Source: Anaeromyxobacter sp. (GTDB lineage Bacteria; Myxococcota; Myxococcia; Myxococcales; Anaeromyxobacteraceae). Taken from it: DNA of 18,738 nucleotides. Of this stretch, positions 6,922-14,500 are shown piece after piece. The DNA is taken from positions 1 through 18,738 of the forward strand of contig JADKCZ010000009.1 in the NCBI GenBank assembly GCA_016718565.1, read 5' to 3'. Made by a program: the position numbers and the translations under genes. Below the pieces are notes generated by a model, which saw only the letters and a list, made by a program, of their open reading frames with translations, had not been told where the DNA came from and made no database searches. Within the stretch, counting starts at the first letter, position 1. Every line of letters starts with the position of its first letter.

Positions 6922-8380
6922 GCGCCACCTTCTGCGCCCCGGTCGCGTCGCTCGGCCTGCCGACCCGGGCCTTCTTCGACGCGGTGGGCGCCCGGCTCAC
7001 GGCGGGCGACCGCCCCGTCGCCTTCTGGGGCCAGCCGGCCGACGACCCGGCCGCGCTGACGCTCACCATGCTGCTGGACGACGCGGGAGCCTCTCGGCGC
7101 TCCGCACCGAGGTGGCCCGGAGCCACGGCTTCCACTCGCTCACCCGCGCCCACCCGGCGCTGCACGCCTTCGAGCGGGAGATCTTCGAGCAGCACGGGGT
7201 GAAGCCGCACGATCACCCCTGGCTGAAGCCGATCAGGTTCCCGGCGCCCGGCCCCGCCGGGATGACCGGCTATCCGTTCTACGCGGTCGAGGGCAAGGAG
7301 GTCCACGAGGTCGCGGTGGGCCCCATCCACGCCGGCGTCATCGAGCCCGGGCACTTCCGCTTCACGTGCCTGGGCGAGACGGTGCACCACCTGGAGATCC
7401 AGCTGGGCTACCAGCACCGCGGCGCGGAGCGGCTCCTGCTGCGCCGCGACCCCCGCCTGCTCGCGCCGCTGGTGGAGACCATCGCCGGCGACGCCAGCGT
7501 GGCGCACGCCTGGGCCTACGCGGAGGCGGTGGAGGCGCTGGCCGGCCTGGCCACGCCGCCGGCCCTGGACGTCCACCGCGGCATCGGGCTGGAGCTGGAG
7601 CGCATCGGCATGCACCTGGCCGGGCTCTCCGGCATGGCCAGCGACATCGCGTTCCTGCAGGGGGCGGCCTCCTACGGGCGCCTGCGCACCACCGTCATCA
7701 ACACCAGCATGCTGGTGTGCGGCAGCCGCTTCGGCCGCGGCTGGGTGCGGCCCGCCTCCCTCCGGGCCCCACTGGACGCCGCTCGCGAGGAGGCCACCCG
7801 CGCCGGCCTGGCCCTGCTGGCGCGCGACGTCCGCCTCGTCGACCAGCGGATGCGGGCGTCCGCCAGCGTGCGCCACCGGCTCGAGGGGGTGGGCACCCTG
7901 ACCCGGGAGCAGGCGCTGGAGATCGGGCTGGTGGGCCAGGCCGCCCGGGCCAGCGGGGTCGACCTGGACCAGCGGGCGCGCCGCCCGGGCGCCCTGTACC
8001 GCGCCCTGCCCGTCACCCCGGTCGTCGAGGCCGGCGGCGACTGCCTGGCGCGGGCGGCGCTGCGCATGCGCGAGATCGAGGAGTCCACCCGCTGGGTCCT
8101 GGCCGCGCTGGACTCCCGGCCCGGGCTGACGCGCTGGTCCGGGACGCTCGGGCCGCTGGCGCCGCGCACCCTGGCCATCGGGCTCCGCGAGGGCTGGCGG
8201 GGCGAGGTGGTGCACGCCCTGGAGACCGACGGCGAGGGCCAGCTCCGCCACTACAAGGTGCAGGACCCGTCGCTGCGCAACTGGCTCGGCCTGGCGCTGG
8301 CGATGCGCCGCAACGACATCTCGGACTTCCCGGTCTGCAACAAGAGCTTCGACCTCTCCTACTGCGGCAACGACCTCTGA
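6918..8380 (+). CDS. hyfG: HyfG/HycE-like large subunit (NuoC-NuoD type) lacking NiFe ligands, one frame break
   Basis: Large catalytic-type subunit. The N-terminal NuoC-like part begins at GTG 6918 (overlapping the hyfF stop) and runs to about 7085. The frame then changes and continues to the stop at 8378-8380. Adding one G to the run in gcgggagc near 7084-7086 gives a continuous 487-residue protein (DDAGSLSALRTEVARSHGF). The NuoD-like part has EREIFEQHGVKPHDHPWLKP and HHLEIQLGYQHRGAE. The N-terminal NiFe motif ERICGIC is ETIAGDAS here, with both Cys changed to Ala, while the following AH is kept. The C-terminus is ISDFPVCNKSFDLSYCGNDL with no DPCxxC and no trailing cleavage extension. A NiFe centre is therefore not expected. 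This is the pattern described for Ehr (energy-converting hydrogenase-related) complexes, and the substrate is unknown. Confidence 0.9.
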
Positions 8381-8395
8381 ACCGGAGCTGACCCC

Positions 8396-9229
8396 ATGCT
8401 GAAGGCCATCCAGGTCCGGATCTCACAGGGGCGGCAGTACCTGCCGGACCTCCGCACCGCCACCCCCAGGGGCTTCCGTGGGCTGCCCGTGCTGGTCGGC
8501 GACCCGTGCCCGGAGGCCTGCCGGGCCTGCCTCGAGGCCTGCCCCGCCGAGGCCCTGGCGCTGGCGCCCCTCCGGCTGGACCTGGGGCGCTGCCTCCTGT
8601 GCGGCGACTGCGCCCCGGCCTGCCCACCGGCCAGGATCGAGTTCACCCCGGAGCACCGGATGGCCTCGGACTCCCCGGGCGGGCTGGTGGTGGTCGAGGG
8701 CGCCGCCGCCCCGCCCGCCGTGGCCGTCTCCCGGGCCCTCACCGAGGCCTTCGGCCGGTCGCTCAGGCTCCGCTCGGTCTCCTCCGGCGGCTGCGGCGGC
8801 TGCGAGCTCGAGCTCAACGCCCTGGGCAACGTCAACTTCGACCTGGGCCGCCACGGCATCGAGTTCGTGGCCTCGCCCCGACACGCGGACGGCCTGGTCC
8901 TGACCGGCCCGCTCACCGGCAACATGCGCGAGGCGCTCGACCTCGCCTGGGAGGCCGTGCCGGCGCCGCGCTTCGTCGTCGCGGTCGGCGCCTGCGCCAT
9001 CTCCGGCGGCCCCTACGCCGGGTCGAGCGTCCTGGCGCGCGGGTTCCTGGGTCGGGAGGTGCCGGCGCTCTACGTCCCGGGCTGCCCCCCGCACCCCCTC
9101 ACCATCATCAGCGGGATCCTCGACCTCCTCGGCATCGACCTCCCGGCGCCGCTCAGCCCGCCGCCGGCCTGGGCGGCGACGCCCCCAGCACCGGCTGGGG
9201 AGGCTGCGCCAAGAAGTGGGGGGACATGA
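8396..9229 (+). CDS. hyfI: Ferredoxin-NuoB fusion subunit (HyfH/HyfI-like)
   Basis: 277-residue Fe-S protein. The N-terminal part carries two [4Fe-4S] motifs: C38-x3-C42-x2-C45-x3-C49-P and C66-x2-C69-x2-C72-x3-C76-P. The C-terminal part is a NuoB/HycG-type small subunit with GGCGGCELE (C133, C136), VGACAISGGPY (C200) and VPGCPPHP (C230), so all four ligands of the proximal cluster are present. The first ferredoxin motif has an extra residue in its first spacing. In E. coli Hyf and Hyc these modules are separate proteins (HyfH and HyfI), so here they are fused. ATG 8396 lies 15 nt after hyfG with a GGAG ribosome site. The last residues are Pro/Ala-rich, and the final 77 nt overlap the 3' end of the opposite-strand channel gene. 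It should carry electrons between an unknown donor and the large subunit. Confidence 0.92.
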   Translation: MLKAIQVRISQGRQYLPDLRTATPRGFRGLPVLVGDPCPEACRACLEACPAEALALAPLRLDLGRCLLCGDCAPACPPARIEFTPEHRMASDSPGGLVVVEGAAAPPAVAVSRALTEAFGRSLRLRSVSSGGCGGCELELNALGNVNFDLGRHGIEFVASPRHADGLVLTGPLTGNMREALDLAWEAVPAPRFVVAVGACAISGGPYAGSSVLARGFLGREVPALYVPGCPPHPLTIISGILDLLGIDLPAPLSPPPAWAATPPAPAGEAAPRSGGT

Positions 9230-10424
9230 TCTGGACCCCGGCCGCGTTGAAGCCGTCCTGGATGTTGGCGTGCAGCCGCGACAGCACCTGCGGCCGGTCC
9301 AGCGGCACCTCCAGCCGGGCCACCAGGTCGTAGACCACGTAGAAGTCCTGCAGCTCGCGCTGCAGCACGAAGGGCTTCACGTCGGCGCGCAGGCCGGCGG
9401 TCTGGGCCGCGGCCGCCAGCAGCAGCGCCTCCACCGTGCGCCAGGGGGCGTCGTAGCCGATGGTCACCGTGGTGGAGACCTGGGCGCCCTGGCCGCGGGT
9501 CAGGCGGGTGAAGTTGCGCACCGGCCCCCCCACCACCACGCTGTTGGGGACGGTCACCTCCTCGCCCCGGAGCGTGATCACCTTGGTGGAGAGCATCCCC
9601 ACCTCGCTCACCACCCCCTCGGTCTCGCCCAGCCGGACGTAGTCCCCCGCCGCCAGCGAGCGGGAGTAGACCACCACCAGCCCGCTCATGGCCTGCGACA
9701 CCAGGCCGGTGGACCCCAGCGAGATCATCACGCCCAGCACCAGCGAGAGCCCCTTGAAGCCCTCCGAGCTGGTGCCGGGCAGGTACGGGTAGGAGGCGGC
9801 CAGCGCCACCACCCAGACCAGCGCGGTGGCCAGGCGGCGGGTCGCCTTGAGCGTCTCGGGGTGCAGCCCGGGCATGGCCAGGGTGCCGGCCTCGGCCCGC
9901 CCGAACACCCCCGCCAGGAAGCTGGTGGTGCCGCGCGCCAGCAGCACGATGACGAAGACCGCCACCAGCCCGGGGATGGCCCGCACCACCTCCAGCCCGA
10001 CGCCGGCCAGCACCTCGAGCACCCGGCCGTTGAGTGCCGCAGCCCACGGCGCGGTGGCCTCGAAGCGCCCCAGCACGAAGGCCAGCCAGGCGTCCACCAG
10101 CCCCACCAGCAGCACCCAGAAGCCGCCCAGCACCACGGTGCGCACCACGGCGCGGATGAGGGGGCCGAAGTCGATCCCGCGCCTCGCCAGCCCCTCGGCG
10201 CGCCGCTGGGCCAGGTGCGCCAGCCAGCCGGAGGCCAGCCGCCGCAGGCCCACCAGGCCCCACAGGAGCAGCGCCAGCAGGGCCGTGGCCGCCACCGAGT
10301 GGATCAGGCCGCGCAGCGGGAACTGCTCCAGGCTGGTGGTCCCCAGCGCCGGCGCGGCCTCGGCTGGCGCAGCGGCCAGCAGGCGGGCCAGCAGGTCGGC
10401 GGTGCGTTGCGGCGGGTGGGCCAT
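9153..10424 (-). CDS. MscS-family mechanosensitive ion channel
   Basis: 423-residue membrane channel that would release solutes on hypo-osmotic shock. About five hydrophobic segments are visible (near residues 40-60, 92-115, 147-165, 198-213 and 227-252). The last is the Gly/Ala-rich pore helix (LVLGVMISLGSTGLVSQAMS, 228-247). It is followed by the MscS beta domain (SLAAGDYVRLGETEGVVSEV, then LSTKVITLRGEEVTVPNSVVVG to 299) and the alpha/beta vestibule domain (VTIGYDAPWRTVEALLLAAA, then FYVVYDLVARLEVP). The two extra membrane segments make it longer than E. coli MscS. ATG 10424 has a GAGGA ribosome site (complement of 10435-10439) about 10 nt upstream. The Pro/Ala-rich C-terminus overlaps the fusion Fe-S gene tail to tail. 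It has no obvious functional link to the neighbouring operon. Confidence 0.93.
   Translation of the reverse strand: MAHPPQRTADLLARLLAAAPAEAAPALGTTSLEQFPLRGLIHSVAATALLALLLWGLVGLRRLASGWLAHLAQRRAEGLARRGIDFGPLIRAVVRTVVLGGFWVLLVGLVDAWLAFVLGRFEATAPWAAALNGRVLEVLAGVGLEVVRAIPGLVAVFVIVLLARGTTSFLAGVFGRAEAGTLAMPGLHPETLKATRRLATALVWVVALAASYPYLPGTSSEGFKGLSLVLGVMISLGSTGLVSQAMSGLVVVYSRSLAAGDYVRLGETEGVVSEVGMLSTKVITLRGEEVTVPNSVVVGGPVRNFTRLTRGQGAQVSTTVTIGYDAPWRTVEALLLAAAAQTAGLRADVKPFVLQRELQDFYVVYDLVARLEVPLDRPQVLSRLHANIQDGFNAAGVQIMSPHFLAQPPQPVLGASPPRPAAG
9183..9200. terminator. Hairpin inside the convergent gene overlap, possible bidirectional terminator
   Basis: A perfect 7-bp inverted repeat CCCCAGC-ACCG-GCTGGGG with a 4-nt loop lies in the 3' ends of the two converging genes. 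It has no T-tract on either side, so it is not a standard intrinsic terminator. Its position at the meeting point of two transcription units is the main support, and such stems arise by chance in very GC-rich DNA. Confidence 0.35.
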
Positions 10425-10481
10425 GGCGGCGGTGTCCTCGGGCGGGTGAAAGGCCCGCTAGCCTAGGCGGACGGTCGAACC

Positions 10482-10503
10482 CCCCGCAGCGACCCTTGCG
10501 GGG
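10482..10503. terminator. Hairpin between the small-gene pair and the MscS gene
   Basis: A perfect 7-bp stem CCCCGCA-(8 nt)-TGCGGGG lies in the 169-nt gap 10425-10593 between two minus-strand units. It could end transcription of the small-gene pair or act in the leader of the channel gene. No T-tract follows on either strand. I saw no small gene, RNA gene or convincing sigma-70 promoter in the rest of the gap. Confidence 0.3.
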
Positions 10504-10593
10504 CCGCCGGCGACCTGGCCGGCCCGGGGCGCGGCCACCGGCCGGAGCCGGCCGCCCGAGGCCTCCCCACCGGCAGTCGAACCGGGCGGCTCG

Positions 10594-10959
10594 TCAGGCC
10601 TGCCCGGCCTGGCCTCGCGCCAGCGCCATGGCCTCCAGGGTCTGGGCGTAGGCGTCGAACCCGTGCGCCCGCACCGTGTCCACCAGCGTCAGCGCCACCC
10701 GGAGGGCGCCCAGCGGGTCGCCGTGCTCCAGGCGCGCCAGCACCGCCGAGCGGCTGCGGGCCGACTCGCGGGCCAGCTCGTCCGCCCAGGCCTGGGTGGC
10801 CGCCTCGCCGCCGTGGACCCTGGCCAGCAGGACCAGCCGCCGCGCCCGCTGCTCCAGCTGGCGCGCCTCGTCGAGGGCGGCGGCGATCTCGCCGCCCAGC
10901 GGCCGCCCCCCCTCGCCGGACCGCCGCGTCCCCCCGGCCGCCCCGCCGGCCCCGCTCAC
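10594..10959 (-). CDS. Small helical protein of unknown function (paralogue B of a tandem pair)
   Basis: 121-residue protein starting at GTG 10959, which overlaps the stop of the upstream gene by 4 nt (GTGA). After a Gly-rich start of about 20 residues it is predicted almost wholly helical and rich in Ala, Leu, Arg and Glu. No signal peptide, membrane segment or catalytic motif is visible, and I do not recognise a named family. It aligns along most of its length with the preceding 99-residue protein, most clearly RSRSAVLARLEHGDPLGALR against GRSAVLECLEAGDLPLALTA and LARVHGGEAATQAWADELAR against EAARLAGGQAAEVARRRREI. It is therefore a tandem duplicate. The frame is open further upstream to 11505, but that part is the wrong frame of the neighbouring gene. 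Confidence 0.72.
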   Translation of the reverse strand: MSGAGGAAGGTRRSGEGGRPLGGEIAAALDEARQLEQRARRLVLLARVHGGEAATQAWADELARESARSRSAVLARLEHGDPLGALRVALTLVDTVRAHGFDAYAQTLEAMALARGQAGQA

Positions 10960-11255
10960 CGGGCCTCCGCGGCGCCGAGCCGCGCCAGCGCCAGGGACCG
11001 GGCGGCGCGCTCCGCCTCGTCGTCCAGTGAGCCGGCCAGGCCGCGGGCCGCCGTCAGCGCCAGGGGCAGGTCGCCCGCCTCCAGGCACTCCAGCACCGCC
11101 GAGCGGCCCAGGTCCTCGAGCCGCTCGATCTCGCGACGCCGCCGCGCCACCTCGGCCGCCTGGCCGCCCGCCAGGCGGGCCGCCTCCACCAGCGCCCGCG
11201 CCTGCGCCGCCGCGCCGCGCGCCCTGTGGAGCTCCACCCTGAGCGTCGTGTCCAT
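10956..11255 (-). CDS. Small helical protein of unknown function (paralogue A of a tandem pair)
   Basis: 99-residue protein starting MDTTLRVELHRARG at ATG 11255. The start is fixed by a strong ribosome site GGAGGAG (complement of 11261-11267). Longer open frames to 11567 have no such site. It is Ala/Arg/Leu/Glu-rich, fully helical and probably coiled-coil-like (AAEVARRRREIERLEDLG). It has one Cys (C57) and no membrane segment or known active-site motif. It is the first gene of a two-gene minus-strand unit with its paralogue and is divergent from the large fusion gene. Function is unknown; a small scaffold or regulatory partner is only a guess. Confidence 0.75.
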   Translation of the reverse strand: MDTTLRVELHRARGAAAQARALVEAARLAGGQAAEVARRRREIERLEDLGRSAVLECLEAGDLPLALTAARGLAGSLDDEAERAARSLALARLGAAEAR

Positions 11256-11452
11256 CGCTGCTCCTCCGGTCGGGCCGCCTGGCCCGCCGGGTCTCTCTAC
11301 GCACGGATCGGGCCGGACCACGGGAGCGTCCCCGCGCCGGTGCGGGCGGACCCGGACGCGAAATCCTTCGTGAATGCGGGGGCGGCGACCCGGCGCCGCC
11401 CGGACCCCCGGCGCGCGCCCCACCCGCGTCGGCGCGGCCCCGGCTGGACCGA

Positions 11453-11471
11453 CCCGGCCGAACCGGCCGGG
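11453..11471. promoter_or_regulatory. Inverted repeat upstream of the fusion-gene promoter, possible operator
   Basis: A perfect 7-bp inverted repeat CCCGGCC-GAACC-GGCCGGG lies about 25 nt before the candidate -35 box. It could be a repressor or activator site or a minus-strand hairpin. In DNA of this base composition chance occurrence is likely, so support is weak. Confidence 0.2.
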
Positions 11472-11495
11472 CGGCCGAAGCGCCCGCCTGCCGCG

Positions 11496-11525
11496 TCGAC
11501 AACACCCCCGCCCCGCGGCTATATC
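11496..11525 (+). promoter_or_regulatory. Candidate sigma-70-type promoter for the fusion gene operon
   Basis: The -35-like TCGACA (11496-11501) matches TTGACA at five of six positions. It is separated by 18 nt from TATATC (11520-11525), which matches TATAAT at four of six. Transcription would begin near 11532, giving a leader of about 34 nt before ATG 11566. A GAGG ribosome site lies 8 nt before that ATG. TATA-like sequence is rare in this DNA, which strengthens the call slightly. Confidence 0.4.
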
Positions 11526-11565
11526 AGGGACCCGCAGACGACCCGGCGGCGGCGAGGATCCCAGC

Positions 11566-14500
11566 ATGTTCCAGGTGAAAGCGGAGTCGCCCTACCCCCG
11601 GCTGGCGGCGCGCTGGACCGGCCCGGGCACCCCGGCGCCGGTGCTGGTGGAGGACACCCGCGAGACCTTCGGCGGCCTGACCCCCGGCGACCTCGGCCTG
11701 GTGGCCCCCCTGGTGGCCGTCCTGCGGGCGCGCCTCTCGGACGCGGGCGCCCGCGAGGCCGCCCGCCGGGCCCTCTGGGGCCTGCTCGACACGGTGCGCC
11801 GCCGGCTCTTCACCCAGGCGCTGCCGGAGGACCAGGTCGAGCCCTGGCTGCGGCTCCTCCTGCCGGTCATCCGCGAGGCCGACTACACCTTCGGCGAGCT
11901 GCTGCGCTCCCGCGAGGAGACCGACCCGAAGACGGTGGCCATCCGCGTGCTGGGCGCCGACGCCACCGAGCTGACGGTGTCGGAGGTGGCGCGCCGCACC
12001 CGCGCCATCGCCCGCGGCCTGCTGGCCATCCTGGGCGACGACCCGGAGGCGCGGGTCGCCATCCTGTCGGAGAACTGCCTGGAGGCGGCGCTCTGCGACC
12101 TGGCCTGCCTCTCCAACGGCTTCGTCGACTTCCCGCTGCCGGCCAACGCGGTGGCCGAGCAGATCGTCTACATGCTGAAGCACTCGCGGGCGCGGGTGCT
12201 GCTGTGCAGCGACGAGGAGCAGGTGGCCAAGGTGCTGCCGGCGCTCTCCGGCCTGCCCGACCTGCGCGAGGTGGTCTGCTTCTCGAAGAGCTGCGCCGAG
12301 CGCAACGGCCTGCTCTCGCTCGACCAGGTGGTGGGCCAGGGGGCCGGCTTCGACGAGGCCGCCCGCGAGGCCCGGGCCGCCCGGGTCAAGGCCACCGACA
12401 TGGCCACCGCCATGTACACCTCGGGCACCACCGGCAAGCCCAAGGCCATCATCTTCACCCACGAGAACATCGTCTCGAAGCGGCTGTGCCGCGGCTTCGC
12501 GCTGCGCGAGGTGGGCGAGGGCGACACCTTCCTGTGCTACCTGCCGCTCTACCACACGTTCGGCCGCTACCTGGAGCTGACCGGCACCCTGTGGTGGGGG
12601 GCCACCTACGTCTTCGCCCGCTCCACCGCCCAGGCCACGCTGCTGGAGGACTTCCGCGCGGTCAAGCCGTCGGTCTTCATCTCGGTCCCCAAGAAGTGGA
12701 TGGAGCTGCAGGACGCCGCGGTCTGGGAGGCGGCCTCCGACGACCCCGACGAGACGGCCGCCCACCTGCGGGTCATCACCGGCACCCGGCTGCGCTACGG
12801 CCTCTCGGCGGCCGGCTACCTGGACCCGGCCATCTTCAAGAACTTCCACCGGGCCGGGGTGGAGCTCTGCTCCGGCTACGGCATGACCGAGGCCACCGGC
12901 GGCATCACCATGACGGTGCCGGGCGGCTACGTGGACGGCTCCATCGGCACGCCGCTGCCGGGCGTGGAGTGCCACCGCGCCGACGACGGCGAGCTGCTCA
13001 TCCGCGGGGTCTACATCTCGCCGGGCTACCTCGACCCCGGGCCGGAGGAGGCCGGCTCCCACGACCCGGACGGCTGGTTCCACACCGGCGACCTGGTCAG
13101 CCTGGACGACGGCCACTTCCGCATCGTCGGGCGCAAGAAGGAGATCTACAAGAACCGGGCCGGGCAGACCATCGCGCCGCAGCGGGTGGAGAACCTCTTC
13201 CGCGACTTCGAGGCGGTGGCCCAGGCCTTCCTGGTGGGCGACCACCGCGACTACAACACCCTGCTGGTCTGGCCCAACTTCGACAAGGATCCGTCGCTCA
13301 GGGAGCGCAGCCCGGAGCAGCTGCGCGACCTGCTGTCGTCGCTGGTGGCCAGCGCCAACCGCTTCCTGGCCCCCTTCGAGCGGGTGGTGGCCTTCCAGGT
13401 GCTGCCGCGCGCGCTCGACCTGGAGCACGGCGAGCTGACCCACAAGGCCAGCTTCAAGCGCGAGGTGGTGGAGAAGGTCTGGAAGGACCTCATCGAGAAG
13501 ATGTACGAGCAGAAGCACCTGGCCCTCTCCATGGACGGGATGTTCCTGCGCATCCCGAACTGGGTGCTGCGCGAGATCGGCGTCCTGCAGCACGAGGTGG
13601 CGCTGCGCCACGGCCTGCTCACCGCCGGCGAGCGCTCCATCCAGGTGGGGCCGGAGCCCTCGGCGCCCGGCTCGATGCGGCTGGGCGACCTGGCCTACGC
13701 CAACGACTCCACCGTCCTGGACCTGGGGGCGCTGCTGGCCCGACCCTCGCTCTGGCTGGGCAACGAGGCGCTGCGCGCCTTCCTGGGCGACGAGGCCTTC
13801 CTGGCCCTGGTGGGCCGGCGGCGCAAGGGCGGCGGCGACCTGCGCATCGACCCCCGGCTCTGGGTGGCGCCGTCGGTGGACCGGCTGGGCGAGCTGCTGG
13901 AGCTGGTCGAGGGGCACGAGGTCACCTTCCGCTCCATCCACGCCGCCGGCGAGCTGCTGCGGGCCGAGCGGCCCGAGGCCCGCCGCGCCATCAGCCACCT
14001 GCACATCGGCCTGGCCGCCGCCGCCAGCGAGCAGGCGGTGCTGTGCCGCGCCCTCTTGCGCCGGGCCGCCGACGCCCCCGACGAGGACGTCAAGCGGCGC
14101 GCCTTCCGGGTGCTGCTGCCCAACGAGGAGCCGCACAAGACGCTGGAGACGCTGCGGCTCTTCCTGGACCGCATGGGCGCGGTGGCCCTGCGCGACGAGG
14201 ACCTGGCCGACCTGGGCGAGCGCGGCCTGACCGACGCCCAGGTGCAGCTCTTGCTGGCCCACCTGGCCTCGGATCGCGCCAACGGCCCGCTGGCCGACCC
14301 CTCCGACCGGCGCGCCCTCATCGGGGTGATGCGGCTCCTCACCGCCACCGCCATCGCCCACCCCAACTACTTCGCCCGGGTGCGCGTGCCGCTGGCCCGC
14401 CTCACGCTGCACGATGACGCCGCCATCGCGGCCCGCGCCGGCGAGGAGTTCGACCGGCTGCGCCGCGGCTTCTCCAACTGGATCGGCCCCAACCTGCGGC

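Larger units (their letters stand above)
11256..11565. other. Divergent intergenic region upstream of the large fusion gene
   Basis: This 310-nt gap separates the minus-strand small-gene pair from the plus-strand fusion gene and should hold promoters for both. On the plus side there is one candidate sigma-70 promoter (11496-11525) with a hairpin upstream of it. On the minus side I see only the ribosome site of the small gene and no convincing -35/-10 pair. A locally AT-richer patch (gaaatccttcgtgaatg, near 11360-11377) stands out in this GC-rich DNA. Open frames crossing the gap look like low-complexity Arg/Pro/Gly shadows rather than genes. Confidence 0.6.

Noticed and set aside
6918..8380. 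A functional NiFe hydrogenase or formate hydrogenlyase
   Set aside because: The nickel-binding Cys of the first motif are Ala and the second motif is absent. Neither lies near the frame break, so the break does not explain the loss.
10460..10590. tRNA-like TTCGA-containing segments (GGTCGAACC and CAGTCGAACC)
   Set aside because: No acceptor, D or anticodon stem can be folded around them, and the T-arm pairing fails on both strands.
11374..11565. In-frame upstream extension of the fusion gene
   Set aside because: Low-complexity Arg/Pro/Gly sequence with no ribosome site, spanning the candidate promoter. ATG 11566 has a good ribosome site.
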